Notes: generated from the letters alone by a model not told the origin. A stretch of DNA of 64,000 nt from UBA1141 sp963665155 (GCA_963665155.2 OY761986.2:992001-1056000), one strand, 5' to 3'. Shown: positions 1-10,089, counted from the first letter of the stretch. Made by a program: numbers and translations.

Positions 1-3000
1 GAAGACAGCTTTGGCAGCAGCCCCTATTTCCCTTACAGCCGGTACAAAGAACTGGAGGCCGAGTTCCGAGACCTGCCGGAGATTGACGGAATGGCAGCCG
101 GCATCGGAGAGCAAGCCCCTGCGGTCAATATTAGGAACTTCCGCGGGGAAGGCCGAATGCGAATCGCTGGCGTCGACCCCACCTCTGTGAGCGCCTTGGG
201 AAGCATTTGGTCCAGCACCGGCGAGGAAGTGGGATTGGACGGCTTTGAGCAGGGCGAAGCTTACATCAATCAAAAAGCAGCCGAAGAGTTGGAAGCCCAA
301 ATTGGGGATACCCTTCGCATAGTGGTCAACGGCAGCACTCAAATTCTCACCGTAAAAGGGGTGGTTGCCAAGGGCGGGTTGGCTGGCGATCAGCCCACTA
401 TCATTCTCCCATTAGAACGCGCCCAAGCTATGTTTGACCGGCCCGGGCAGGTAAATTCCATTGTTATATCAAACCTGGGGGACGAGACCACCGGGGCCGA
501 CTTTAGTGAGCAAGTAACGGCCCTGCTTCGTGCCTATTTCGCTGACAAGGAGGTCGCTTCAAAACTAGGCCGACTCTTATCCCAGCCGGAAGCGCTGGCT
601 GCGATTGAAAAATTCGGCGTTGACCAGAGCGGCGACGCCCAAGAAAACCTCTTGCGCCTGGGCAGCGTCTTAAAGTCCAGCCAATCTAGCTCCACCGTTC
701 TCAGCAACGAGTTGTTGGCCTTGTTGGCGGATGAGGACGTGGCAGAGGAAGTCGTGGCGGCTTTGGACCGAGCCGAGCGGGTCGACGATGCCCGAGAGGC
801 GGATACCCTGTTTTCCGGTCTGGAGGAATTCCGTGTTATTGATATAAAGCATCAGGTGCTGGAAATTGCGAACGAGGCCGCCAGCCAGGTGACCACTATA
901 TTCATCGTATTGGGGTTGTTCTCGATCTTGGTGGGCGTACTGCTGATATTCCTGATTTTTGTCATGCTCGCGGCGGCCAGGCGTTCGGAAATGGGCATGG
1001 CCCGGGCCGTGGGCGCCACCCAGCGTCACCTCGTGCAGATGTTTGTGTTTGAAGGAACGGCCTACGCCGTAGTTTCGGCGGCGGTGGGCGTCGGTGTCGG
1101 GTTGGGGGTTAGCGCCATCATAGTGCTCGTTGCCAACCAATTTATTGAAACATTCGAAGAGGTCCTTCGGTTTACCCACCACTTCGAGCTCCGCAGCGCC
1201 ATCGTAGCTTACTGCTTGGGAATGGTGATCACCCTGGGGACGGTGGCATTTTCGGCCTACCGCGTGAGCCGGATGAACATCGTGGTGGCCATCAGGGGGC
1301 TACCAGACGTGGCAGCTCCTCAAGACGCAAGCCGATTGGCCCGGAGAGCGTCGGCGCTGGGTCGATCCGTGGCTCGTCCTTTGTTATTCGGCTACGCTGC
1401 GTTTAGGTTTGCGGCCAAAGGTAGCGTTTTCAGCGCTGTCGGCAATGTCGGATTGATGGTTATTTGGGTACTAATTTTCCCTGTCTGGATCGTGGACGTT
1501 CTTACGTCTGTCGTCCGATTGGTTTGGCCTTACTTCTTGCAAGGCTGGCTGGCTCTCTTGCTGGGTCTGTTGATAACCTGGGCGGGCACATCCTCAGACC
1601 TGGCAGCGCCGTTCCGGATTGGCGTTTCATTGGCGATCATTGGAATCGGACTGATGGCCCGCAACGGTCTGCGCCGCACGTCGATGCAGGATGAGTCGGC
1701 GGACCGCTTGGCCTTCACAGTCACGGGCTTACTTCTTGTCGCATTCTGGGTCCTGCCATTTAGCAGCTTGCGGGCTGTGGCGGGAGAACTGGACGGCGGT
1801 CCGGAAATGTTCTTTATCTCCGGTGTGGCCATGGTGGCGGCGACGGTCTGGACCGTAATGAACAACTCGGACCTGATGCTAAAGGGCTTGACCGCTATTT
1901 TCGGTAGGTCCGGAAGGCTAAGGCCGGTGGTGATTACCGCCGTGGCCTACCCCATGAGCGCCAAGTTCCGAACCGGTCTGACCTTGGCCATGTTCGCCCT
2001 GGTAATCTTTACGCTCATCGTAGTTTCCATTCTCACTGAGGCCTTTGGAACTTCCTCGGAAAATATTGACTTTGCTACCGGCAATTGGGATATCGAGAGC
2101 CGGGTAAATTCGACCACGCCCATTGACAATATCAACACTGGGATCGAGAAATCGGAATTACTGAGCCCATCCGACTTCGATGCCATCGGTGGCTTTACCA
2201 CCGTCCCCATCGAAGCACGTCAAGTCGGAGCCAAGGAAGGGCTGTGGAAGTTTTATGCGGCGCGGGCTGCCGATGACGCTTTCTTTGACTCCACGGGCCA
2301 TCGAATCAAGCTTATCGCCGACGGCTATGGACCAACGGAAACGGAAGTCTGGCAGGCCTTGAAAGTAAATCCTCGCCTGGCGGTGGTGGATATTTCGGTG
2401 GTGCCCACCAGAGGTGGTTTCGATGATAATCTTGTGGATTTTGAACTGGAGGGGCTGCATTACGAAGATGACACCATGTCACCTATCGAAATTGAGGTGA
2501 GGGACCCGCTGACCGGCGCTATTTTCCCAATAACCGTTATTGGAGTCTTGGATATCCAGACGGACAATTTTGGCAACATGGGGCTTGGCATGATTACCTC
2601 GAAGGCCAGCCTGGATGATGCCCTCCCCTTCCCGGTGCCCATAACCACCTATCGGTTCCGATTATCCGAAGGGGTTGATGCAGCCCGAGTCGCCAGGGAT
2701 TTGGACATAACTTTCCGGGAAAACGGTCTGGAATCCGACGAATTGCGCCAAGTGGTGGAAGACCAGAGGGCAGCCAGTAGGGCGTTTAACAACCTGTTCA
2801 CCGGCTATATGGGCATGGGACTGATGGTGGGAATCGCGGCCTTGGGAGTAATCAGTCTAAGGGCGGTGGTGGAGCGCCGACAGCAGATAGGCGTGTTGCG
2901 GGCCATTGGGTACCGGCGTCGGATGATCCAGCTTAGCTTCCTCATGGAATCGTCCTTTATCGCCTTGCTGGGAATCGCAATAGGCGTTGGCCTGGGAACA

Positions 3001-3183
3001 ATCCTGTCCTACAACATCGTCAACGACATACAGGACAACATAGAAACCATCAGGTTCAGAATTCCGTGGATACAGATTGGCGTAATAGTGGCAATAGCCT
3101 ACGTGTTCTCGTTGCTGACCACCTTCTTGCCCGCCCGCCAGGCTTCCAGGATCTACCCCGCAGAGGCGCTGCGGTATGAGTAG
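1..3183 (+). CDS. FtsX-like ABC transporter permease, 5' truncated by window edge
   Basis: The reading frame is open from base 1, so the start lies upstream and at least 1060 residues are visible. It looks like a macrolide-exporter/LolC-type permease with two FtsX units. Counting from the Met codon at base 91, the first FtsX membrane block is at about residues 265-390, with an AAARRSEMGMARAVGAT-type motif. A hydrophobic middle section lies at about 435-650, and a second FtsX block fills the last 110 residues with the matching motif ERRQQIGVLRAIGYRRRMI. The stretches between are extracytoplasmic domains. Such permeases work with an ATP-binding subunit, which should lie upstream of the window. 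The substrate cannot be told from sequence; lipoprotein, lipid or peptide export are the usual roles. Confidence 0.9.
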   Translation, partial: EDSFGSSPYFPYSRYKELEAEFRDLPEIDGMAAGIGEQAPAVNIRNFRGEGRMRIAGVDPTSVSALGSIWSSTGEEVGLDGFEQGEAYINQKAAEELEAQIGDTLRIVVNGSTQILTVKGVVAKGGLAGDQPTIILPLERAQAMFDRPGQVNSIVISNLGDETTGADFSEQVTALLRAYFADKEVASKLGRLLSQPEALAAIEKFGVDQSGDAQENLLRLGSVLKSSQSSSTVLSNELLALLADEDVAEEVVAALDRAERVDDAREADTLFSGLEEFRVIDIKHQVLEIANEAASQVTTIFIVLGLFSILVGVLLIFLIFVMLAAARRSEMGMARAVGATQRHLVQMFVFEGTAYAVVSAAVGVGVGLGVSAIIVLVANQFIETFEEVLRFTHHFELRSAIVAYCLGMVITLGTVAFSAYRVSRMNIVVAIRGLPDVAAPQDASRLARRASALGRSVARPLLFGYAAFRFAAKGSVFSAVGNVGLMVIWVLIFPVWIVDVLTSVVRLVWPYFLQGWLALLLGLLITWAGTSSDLAAPFRIGVSLAIIGIGLMARNGLRRTSMQDESADRLAFTVTGLLLVAFWVLPFSSLRAVAGELDGGPEMFFISGVAMVAATVWTVMNNSDLMLKGLTAIFGRSGRLRPVVITAVAYPMSAKFRTGLTLAMFALVIFTLIVVSILTEAFGTSSENIDFATGNWDIESRVNSTTPIDNINTGIEKSELLSPSDFDAIGGFTTVPIEARQVGAKEGLWKFYAARAADDAFFDSTGHRIKLIADGYGPTETEVWQALKVNPRLAVVDISVVPTRGGFDDNLVDFELEGLHYEDDTMSPIEIEVRDPLTGAIFPITVIGVLDIQTDNFGNMGLGMITSKASLDDALPFPVPITTYRFRLSEGVDAARVARDLDITFRENGLESDELRQVVEDQRAASRAFNNLFTGYMGMGLMVGIAALGVISLRAVVERRQQIGVLRAIGYRRRMIQLSFLMESSFIALLGIAIGVGLGTILSYNIVNDIQDNIETIRFRIPWIQIGVIVAIAYVFSLLTTFLPARQASRIYPAEALRYE

Positions 3184-3306
3184 CGCCTCTGCGGCAATAC
3201 TCCCCAAGTTAGTGGTCTTCACCTCCAAGTAGAACTGGTGAGTTAGCGATTTTAGGCCGACTCTCGAAACAGGTATACTTTAGACACCTTACTGGGAAGA
3301 GCAGAC

Positions 3307-4544
3307 ATGGATAACACAGCGGAGAGCCAGCCAAGAATTTCGAAAATTTGGGCGAAGAACTTTCGGAGCATCGAAAACTTCGAAATGGAGCTTGACCCGT
3401 TGACTGTATTGGTCGGACCAAATGCTTCGGGTAAGAGCAACGTCGTTGATGTGCTTCGATTCATGTCCGACACGGCTCAAAACGGTCTGGAATCGGCGCT
3501 CACAACCCGCCGGGTAGATCAGGTTGCTAGGCGGTCCTCGCCTAGGATCAAAGCCACCGATATCGAGATTAGTGTCAATATAGAGGGAGATAGCTACTCG
3601 CTCGAATACGAATTTGTGGTTCGAGTTCCTGTAGGTTCTGGTCACAAGGTGATTCGGGAGAAAACGCGGCTTGCATCTGGGGAAATACGTTCCAAAATCT
3701 TGGAAATTGAGATTAGGAATGGCCGCTTGATTAAACCACAGTTTAATCGGCCCGATGACATGCCGACCGAAGTATATGACGGTTTTAAGAATCCCTTCGA
3801 TTCCGCCTCGCGCGAAATCCCTAGTATTGCTTTCCCATTTAACAGTATTATTCCTGGCCTCGCTTTTTTCAGGCAGGCGAGATCGCTCCAGGACACAGTT
3901 CAATCCATCAAGACGTTGAACGAATCGGATGAGTTCTTGGCGGACATGCGGTTTTACCATATCTTCCTAAATGTGCTCAGAGAACCCAAAAAATTGCGAG
4001 TAAATATCCTTTAGAAGAGCATGGCGAAAATCTGGCATCGGTCCTTGAAGACATGAAGCGGAATCATGCCAGGTAGTGCCTGGCGTGAGCGACCTTTCCG
4101 TAACGCGCGCTGGGGGATATCTGGTCGTCAAGCTACTACACCGCGATCACAAGGGTGCGGGAAAGGGGTATTGGCTTGATGCTGCACAAGAATCGGACGG
4201 AACGCTTCGCACTTTGGGCTTATTGGTGGCATTGTACCAGGACCCTACGCCTCCTTTTATCGCAATCGAGGAGCCTGAGTTAACTATCCATCCTGGAGCC
4301 CTATCTGTGTTAGCTGAATTGATACAAGGTTTCACAAAGAACGTCTTTGCTGGTCACCACTCACAGCCCAGAGTTGTTGGACCTCTTGCCAATCGATTGT
4401 ATCCGTAGCGTAGAGTCAATTGATGGTGCGACGCAGGTTGGCAAGGTAGCGGACCACCAAAGGAGCGCCGTAGTAAAAGGGTTGTTTACGCCAGGCGAGC
4501 TACACCGAATGGAAGGCCTTCAACTCCAAACGAAAGAAGATTAA
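3307..4544 (+). pseudogene. AAA ATPase (AAA_21/OLD-like), frameshifted
   Basis: The N-terminal part (3307-4014) begins with a Walker A motif in context, LVGPNASGKSN, typical of OLD/RecF-like AAA_21 ATPases. The rest of the family pattern follows but in other frames. KYPLEEHGENLASVL is readable from about 4002 (one A missing from the A-run near 3990 would restore it). VPGVSDLSV then GYLVVKLLHRD and the Walker B region FIAIEEPELTIHPGA lie in 4076-4408. SLLVTTHSPELLDLL with the D-loop/H-motif lies in 4347-4544. A short deletion near 4066-4075 also seems to remove about ten codons. Two of the three lesions are in A runs, so sequencing or assembly error is as likely as decay. The gene lies 5 bp upstream of a DUF4276-like gene, a pairing seen in putative defence loci. 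Confidence 0.8.
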
Positions 4545-4549
4545 TCAGC

Positions 4550-5191
4550 ATGCGCTGTATCGTGCCCATTGTTGAAGGTCCAGGAGATGTGGAAGCGGCT
4601 CCTTTGTTATTGAGGAAGATTCTTTTTGATCACTTGGGTACATACGACATTGAGGTCGCCAAGCCCACAAAGGCGGGAGGTAGAGGGGCAATAGACAGAG
4701 CGGGAGGCTTGGAAAAATTTATTAGATACGCTGCCATCACTCCAGAATGTGGAGCCATCTTGGTGTTGGTGGACGCGGATGATGACTGCAGTGTTGAATG
4801 GGCCCAACGGATTAGTGTCAGGTGTGATCAATTAGGCGTTAATGTTCCGATTGAGATTGTATGTGCGGTTAGGGAATACGAGGTGTGGATTATAGCCAGC
4901 CTAGATTCCATGAGAGGAAACTCAATGCGTGGAAGTTCTCCGTTCAAAGAAGACGCAAGCTTTGACGGAGAGATAGAATCGCTAAGTGGTGTAAAGGAAT
5001 GGATTCGTCGCCAATTTCCGCCAGGCCGCACATACAAAGAGACTACCGATCAACCATCTCTGACGGCGTTAATCGATATTCCGCTGGCCCACTCCAACTC
5101 TCGTTCGTTTAGACGATTGTGTCATGCCGTCGAGGAACTGCGAGACGCCATGAATTCTGGCTCAGCTATCACATCGCCCTTAATTGATTAA
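4550..5191 (+). CDS. DUF4276-like protein (TOPRIM-like) paired with the AAA ATPase
   Basis: 213 residues. The N-terminus reads IVPIVEGPGDVEAAPLLLRK and is followed by ILVLVDADDDC at about residue 65. The acidic residues Glu (VEG) and the DxD motif (DADDD) fit the TOPRIM-like metal site proposed for DUF4276 and OLD-type nuclease domains. An REYEVWIIAS motif, common in DUF4276 proteins, follows at about residue 105. The gene starts 5 bp after the end of the AAA ATPase, so the two are surely co-transcribed. ATPase plus TOPRIM-like partner resembles a split OLD nuclease, or Gabija- or Septu-type organisation. A nuclease role in phage or plasmid defence is an inference; no activity can be claimed from sequence. 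Confidence 0.75.
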   Translation: MRCIVPIVEGPGDVEAAPLLLRKILFDHLGTYDIEVAKPTKAGGRGAIDRAGGLEKFIRYAAITPECGAILVLVDADDDCSVEWAQRISVRCDQLGVNVPIEIVCAVREYEVWIIASLDSMRGNSMRGSSPFKEDASFDGEIESLSGVKEWIRRQFPPGRTYKETTDQPSLTALIDIPLAHSNSRSFRRLCHAVEELRDAMNSGSAITSPLID

Positions 5192-5217
5192 ATAACGCCT
5201 CTACGGCAATGCCTAGC

Positions 5218-6183
5218 CTAAGGAGTTAGGATAACCTTCCCCTTGGTCCCTCTGGCGGCCAGATGCCGGTGGGCATCGGCTACCTGGGACATGGGCATGA
5301 CCTGGTCGACAATCAGACGCGTTTGACCGCTGGAAATCATTGGGAAGATTTCGGCCATGGCCGCCTTGTGGTCCAATTGGCCCGCAGGTGAGCGCCCCAT
5401 ACTGAAGCCAATGACTGTGCGGTTGGCGCCAAAAATATCGGCAGCCGCCAAATTGGCGGGCGTTCCCGACGCATTGCCGTAGGAAATCAGACGTCCGTAG
5501 GACGCGACGCAGCGGACGCTCTTCTCCAACACTGGGCCGCCCACACACTCCAGAATCAGCTCAACCCCTTTTCCGCCGCTCAGTTCCTGAACTTCGGTTT
5601 CGAAGTCCTGGGTTGTGTAGTTGATGACAACGTCCGCTCCCAACGAAGTCGCCAGGTCCAGCTTTTCTTGGGTGGAGGCAGTGGCGATCACTTTCGCGCC
5701 CCAAGCTTTGGCCATCTGGATTGCTACGGTGCCCACTCCCGACGCCCCAGCCTGAATTAAAACGGTGTCTCCGGCTTGCATTTGGCCCCGGGTCTTTAGC
5801 AGGTGGTACGAAGTCAGAAAGACTATGGGCATGCCGCCCGCCTGCACCGGGTCTACAGTCTCTGGATAAGGAAACACGAAGTTGCTGTTGACGGCCACGT
5901 ATTCGGCTTGGCCTTGAGGCCCCATCGCCATTACCCGTTGCCCCATTGTGATTCCGGTGACGTTCTCGCCCACCTCGACCACGGTTCCTGCGGCCTCCAA
6001 GCCCAAAGACGAGGGTAGGTCGGGACCGGGGTAGCCACCGCCGCGGCGCATCAAGTCGGCGTAGTTGACTCCCGCCGACTCCACTTTAATCACCACGTAG
6101 TCGGGCCTGGCCTTGGGCTCGGCAACGTCCTCCCATTTGAGCACGTCTAAGCCGCCGAATTCGTTAATCCTAACCGCTTTCAT
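5218..6183 (-). CDS. Zinc-independent medium-chain dehydrogenase / quinone oxidoreductase family
   Basis: 321 residues, the normal length for the quinone-oxidoreductase branch of the MDR superfamily. The N-terminal GroES-like domain holds the branch motif GVNYADLMRRGGGYP, and the Rossmann nucleotide site is QAGASGVGTVAIQMAKAWGAKV at about 140-160 (glycine motif AxxGVG). Zinc-binding cysteines of classical alcohol dehydrogenases are missing. It should reduce a quinone or enone with NADPH; the substrate is unknown. It ends 27 bp from the convergent DUF4276 gene and starts 3 bp after the hydroxyacid dehydrogenase, so the two oxidoreductases form one minus-strand operon. Confidence 0.88.
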   Translation of the reverse strand: MKAVRINEFGGLDVLKWEDVAEPKARPDYVVIKVESAGVNYADLMRRGGGYPGPDLPSSLGLEAAGTVVEVGENVTGITMGQRVMAMGPQGQAEYVAVNSNFVFPYPETVDPVQAGGMPIVFLTSYHLLKTRGQMQAGDTVLIQAGASGVGTVAIQMAKAWGAKVIATASTQEKLDLATSLGADVVINYTTQDFETEVQELSGGKGVELILECVGGPVLEKSVRCVASYGRLISYGNASGTPANLAAADIFGANRTVIGFSMGRSPAGQLDHKAAMAEIFPMISSGQTRLIVDQVMPMSQVADAHRHLAARGTKGKVILTP

Positions 6184-6186
6184 AAT

Positions 6187-7179
6187 CTATTCTCCCATAC
6201 CCCTAAACTGGGAAGAGGTTAGCACATCCGGGTTAAGCACTCGAATGGCCTCGCCGCTGGCGAAGGCGCGTATGTCTTCCAAAACGCCGCCATAAAATGC
6301 CTCGTAGGACTCTTGGGTTACGTAGCCGTTGTGCGGCGCTATGATCGTGTTAGGCAATTTCAAGAATGGGTGGTCCTCAGGAAGTGGCTCCACATCGAAG
6401 GTGTCCAAGGCCGCTCCGGCGATTGACTTTCGTTGCAATGCGGCAATCAAGGCGTCCTCGTCCACAATCGGGCCTCGTGAGATATTGACCAAGTAGCTGG
6501 TCGGTTTCATCAAACCTAGTTCTTTGGCGCCTACCAGGCCCCTGGTACGGTCGCTTAGGCGCACGTGAACGGAAAGAATGTCCGACTGCTCGAACATACC
6601 ATCCTTGTCTACGTAAGTGGCCTGGCACTCGGCGGCGCGCTCCGCAGTTAGATTCTGGCTCCAAGCGATGACATTCATGTCAAATGCGTTGGCTATCCGG
6701 GCCATTAAAGACCCGATGTGCCCTAAGCCCAATAGGCCTATCGTCTTTCCTTTTAAGCCCACTCCTATTTCAGTCCCCCATTTTCCTTGGCGGGTCCGCT
6801 GGTCCTCCTCTGGTATGTGGCGCAACATGCCGATAATCAAGCCCCAGGTGAGCTCGGTAGGACCCTCACCAGCCCCAGGAGTCCCGCAAATCGTTATGCC
6901 CAATTCGGTAGCTGCCGCCTCGTCGAAAACTGCGTTCCTAGCCCCGGTGGTAATCAACAACCGTAGCTCGGGAAGGCGCTCCAAAACCGAACGGGGGAAT
7001 GCGGTACGTTCCCGCATACCCATGACCACTTGAAATTCCTTGAGCCTGGCTACCAACTCATCTTCGTCGGACACGTGGTCTTGGAAAAACAAGAGCTCGC
7101 AACCTTTGGGGAGCTGGCCTCCCCAGTCCGCCATGTCCTGGCCGACCGCTTGATAATCATCCAATACGGCGATTTTCAT
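6187..7179 (-). CDS. D-2-hydroxyacid dehydrogenase family protein
   Basis: 330 residues with the two-domain layout of NAD-dependent D-2-hydroxyacid dehydrogenases. The NAD-binding glycine motif GLLGLGHIGSLMA is at about 148-160. The catalytic set is visible: Arg in NISRGPIVDEDAL, Glu in DVEPLPEDHP, and His in APHNGYVT. It should interconvert a 2-oxoacid and a D-2-hydroxyacid; substrate (glycerate, lactate, isocaproate or other) cannot be assigned. The first gene of a two-gene minus-strand unit with the downstream quinone oxidoreductase, 3 bp apart. Confidence 0.88.
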   Translation of the reverse strand: MKIAVLDDYQAVGQDMADWGGQLPKGCELLFFQDHVSDEDELVARLKEFQVVMGMRERTAFPRSVLERLPELRLLITTGARNAVFDEAAATELGITICGTPGAGEGPTELTWGLIIGMLRHIPEEDQRTRQGKWGTEIGVGLKGKTIGLLGLGHIGSLMARIANAFDMNVIAWSQNLTAERAAECQATYVDKDGMFEQSDILSVHVRLSDRTRGLVGAKELGLMKPTSYLVNISRGPIVDEDALIAALQRKSIAGAALDTFDVEPLPEDHPFLKLPNTIIAPHNGYVTQESYEAFYGGVLEDIRAFASGEAIRVLNPDVLTSSQFRGMGE

Positions 7180-7662
7180 ATTTGATTTGACTCCGAACGG
7201 TAAGTATTTTGGGCCAAGTCTACGTGATCTTATTCCGTCATCTATTTGGCTCTAGTCTCATTTCGCATCAATGCGCCTGGGACTCGGGAAATCCTTCCTG
7301 CGGGGAACAACCACGCCATCACTTGGAAAGCGCTGGTGGGCTGGTAGCCGGTCTCCAAGAGAAGTCCAAACTCACTGGATGGAACACTCCAATACTGGGA
7401 ATTTCAGTGCGATACCGGTATGGAATACATCGATGATTGTGGGTGTTCACACTGACCCGAAGATGTGTTTACCAAGATACCGCTCGATTCCTGAAACGAT
7501 AGAGTTAAGCATAGAGCGATGTAGGTGGAAAGACAATAAAAGTATTGACTTTAACCTGCCGTATCCTAAGCGATGAAGACTTTACATAACTCATCTAAAT
7601 GACGAAAAAGGTGGGACCATCCCATAAGCCGGCCTCCGGTCCGATTTACTGGCGCTGATCTA
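7180..7662. other. Intergenic region between divergent genes
   Basis: About 480 bp between the start of the hydroxyacid dehydrogenase (minus strand) and the CHASE2 gene (plus strand). Short open frames exist on the plus strand but have no recognisable motif or good ribosome-binding site. I see no RNA gene. It should hold two divergent promoters, none of which I can place with confidence. Confidence 0.5.
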
Positions 7663-8954
7663 GTGGTTCGGTGGGACGTCACCAAAATTGGAGGCTTCGT
7701 AAGCCGGAGTTATCCCCGGAGGTATCCTACGAAGATTCGAACCGCACTCTCGGTGTTCTCGTTTAAGCGGCTTTTCCTTATATACAGCCTACCTTTGGTC
7801 ATTGGCATCAGCCTCTTATCGTTTTTCGACGTACTGGAACGACCGGATTTATTCCTATTAGACCAAGCATTCCGGTGGCGTGGCGCCGAGGAACCAGCGC
7901 CGGAGATTGCCATTGTAGGCATTTCCCAGGAAGATTTTGCCCAAGGAGCGCCCAGGTGGCCTTGGCCGCGCAGTCTGATGGCCCGCCTGGTGGACCAAGT
8001 TAGTCTCTATAGTCCAGCGGTTATTGTTATGGACATTCTATACACAGAACGCAGTAATTCCGAGTCCCTGATTACTCGGAGGAGATTTTCCGATATTCAG
8101 CCGCATGTATTCCAGGCACTATCCGGTGCGGAGTTGGAAATACAAAACAGTGAAGGCACGAAAGTATTTGGCCCGGGCAACCCGGCGTTCGACCAATTGA
8201 CTTCAGGCGCTGCCGTCGCCAGGGAGCAAGACCTGGAACTGGCTGCTGCCGTCTCCCGAGCCGTCGACAACGGAATAGGCGTGGTACTCGCTGCCCAAAC
8301 GATCGCGGACACGGGGTTGGCCGGGTTGGCCGAGCCTTATCCCGAGCTGATATCCGCCTCGGGGAGAACGATCGGTCTCGTTGGAGTGAAACCTGATTCT
8401 GATGGCGTCCTAAGAAATTACGTGCCTTACGGCCTGGACCAAGACGGAGTTTTCGTCTACGGGCTGTCCTTGGTTGCCATGGCCAGTTTCAACGATTTCG
8501 ATTTGCCCCGCACCCCTTCGCCCAACGGGGATATTCTTCTGCCCAATGGACTGCGAATTCAAGTGGAAGACGGTCAATTTCCGTTGAACTTCCAAGGAGG
8601 ACCGGGCACCCATCTCACTATAAATGCCGGAGACCTGCTGAGGGGGGAACGAGACTTCAACACCGACCTTTCGGGCAAGATTGTCTTCATAGGTGTCACC
8701 GACCCCAGCGTTGAGGATATGTTCGGAAGCCCCTTCTCGGGCACGAACCGCATGGCCGGGTGGAGTTCCACGCATCTGCCGCCGGTACTCTGCTGAGCGG
8801 GTCATTGCTCCGCATAGCCCCGAGCTATCAAGTGATCTTAATTCTGGGTGTATTTGGCTTCATCGCAATTGCTCTGGGACGATTCGCGCAACCGTTGGTG
8901 GGTGTAATGGGGGCGTCGGCGATGCTGGCAATCATCTTTGGGCGGAAATCATAA
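7663..8954 (+). CDS. CHASE2 sensor domain with flanking membrane segments (one frameshift)
   Basis: A short cytoplasmic N-terminus and one membrane helix (LFLIYSLPLVIGISLLSFF, about residues 38-56) are followed by a full CHASE2 domain. Its hallmarks are the early FLLDQAFRWRG, IAIVGISQEDF and the RWPWPRS motif, then GKIVFIGVTDPSVEDMFGSPF before the exit helix. The frame breaks at about 8757, where one missing G in the run GGGTGG would restore VEFHASAAGTLLSGS and two further hydrophobic stretches up to 8954. CHASE2 is an extracellular sensory domain, usually joined to cyclase, kinase or phosphatase domains. None of these follows here; instead a FecR domain follows with one more single-base shift. 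A GTG start was chosen; upstream signals are weak. Confidence 0.78.
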
Positions 8955-9745
8955 ACCAGGTAGAGACCGAAAGGCGCCGTCCCCCGAATTTGGCGGGAAG
9001 TTTCACCCCAGCCACAGTGGGACAAAAACTGATTGCCGGGGACGGTGTCAAAACACATAGCCAGAGTGAAGCGAGAATAGATATATCCTTCAATACCGCA
9101 TCACGCATCACGCGGACCACACCCAACACAATCTGGCGATTGGGCAATTTCGGCGTGGGGGACGACACTATAATCGAGCTTGCAGAAGGCAAGATATTTC
9201 TACTGGAAAACACTGCCGACGGGGAGGAGCGACCGATCAAGATTATTACCCCCGCTGGCACTGCTTCTCCCCGAGGCACTTGGTTGAGTGTTCAATATGA
9301 TGCTAAAAAGGGCGTCACCGAGGTCCAATGCTTCCGGGGTGTCTGCGAGTTGGAGAATGAGTTCGGCAAACAAATAATGACCGATGAAGAGAAAAGCGAA
9401 GCCTCAGTTTTCGCGGCTCCTTCGCGGCCAGTGGTCATGGACGAAAGCGAACTTATAGATTTCGCCGGACTCCCTGAGGCACAAAGCGGCGAAATTGCCA
9501 TCCCTCCGGTGCAAGTGGTTCCAATCAGAACGGTGTTGGCTGACATCCCAGCGGAGAGCTTGGCAGTGGCAGCAATACCGGCACCGCTTACGAGGGTTGT
9601 TGACTCATTGCCTTCGCCCAAGCCCGCCGCCAGGTATTTGCCGACACCCGTCGCCAAACCGACGTCTACGCCGCCTCAGACGACGCCCAAGCCGGTTGTC
9701 CAAGTAGAGCCGGTGATTGTTGCCCCTTCCCGAAGTTGCAAATAA
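8939..9745 (+). CDS. FecR-type domain, probably the continuation of the CHASE2 protein
   Basis: The frame carries a FecR/beta-helix-type domain: PATVGQKLIAGDGVKTHSQSEARIDI, then ELAEGKIFLLE and TPAGTASPRGTWLSVQY, ending in a Pro/Thr-rich linker (residues PTPVAKPTSTPPQTTPKP). No start codon with a signal peptide is visible in this frame. One extra G in the run TTTGGG near 8940 would join the CHASE2 frame directly to it. I therefore read it as part of one protein with the CHASE2 gene rather than an independent gene. The domain would face outward if two membrane helices precede it. FecR-like domains in Chloroflexota are usually surface or wall-facing and of unknown ligand. Confidence 0.7.
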   Translation, partial: WAEIINQVETERRRPPNLAGSFTPATVGQKLIAGDGVKTHSQSEARIDISFNTASRITRTTPNTIWRLGNFGVGDDTIIELAEGKIFLLENTADGEERPIKIITPAGTASPRGTWLSVQYDAKKGVTEVQCFRGVCELENEFGKQIMTDEEKSEASVFAAPSRPVVMDESELIDFAGLPEAQSGEIAIPPVQVVPIRTVLADIPAESLAVAAIPAPLTRVVDSLPSPKPAARYLPTPVAKPTSTPPQTTPKPVVQVEPVIVAPSRSCK

Positions 9746-10019
9746 TACCTTGCCCCAAGCATTGTTGGTGACCGCGACAATCAACGGCGCTCCAGCCCCT
9801 GACGGGACGTTGGTTTCGGTCTGGATGAAAGCGTTTCGAGAGCCTCTGGTCCAAGGCCAGCTTGCCGATGGCAAATTCCTGCTGGTGGTGCCCCAGTACG
9901 GCAGCACGCCGTTTGCGGGGGAGACCATGACATTTAAGATTGGCGAATTAAACGCTGGCGAAACCGCAATCTGGCAACCGGGCGCGGCTGACATTCTGGG
10001 ATTGACGGTAGTTGAATAG
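9717..10019 (+). CDS. C-terminal beta-sandwich domain of the CHASE2-FecR protein (frameshifted)
   Basis: About 100 residues with the pattern VTATINGAPAPDGTLVSVW, QLADGKFLLVVPQ, and TMTFKIGELNAGETAIWQPG, ending at a stop before a terminator. This is a beta-sandwich module that I associate with exported Chloroflexota proteins, though I cannot name the Pfam. It follows the Pro/Thr linker of the FecR part in a different frame; one C too many in GCCCCTTCCC near 9725 would fuse them. On its own it has only a TTG start and no ribosome-binding site, so a separate gene is unlikely. Confidence 0.6.
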   Translation: MLPLPEVANNTLPQALLVTATINGAPAPDGTLVSVWMKAFREPLVQGQLADGKFLLVVPQYGSTPFAGETMTFKIGELNAGETAIWQPGAADILGLTVVE

Positions 10020-10089
10020 CCGCCTCTGCCGGCGTATCAGGAGTAGTTGCGTCAAGCCTCCGATTGGCTCTTCGCAGATTTAAATTCGT

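Noticed and set aside
7209..7576. Short open frames upstream of CHASE2
   Set aside because: No recognisable motif and no ribosome-binding site.
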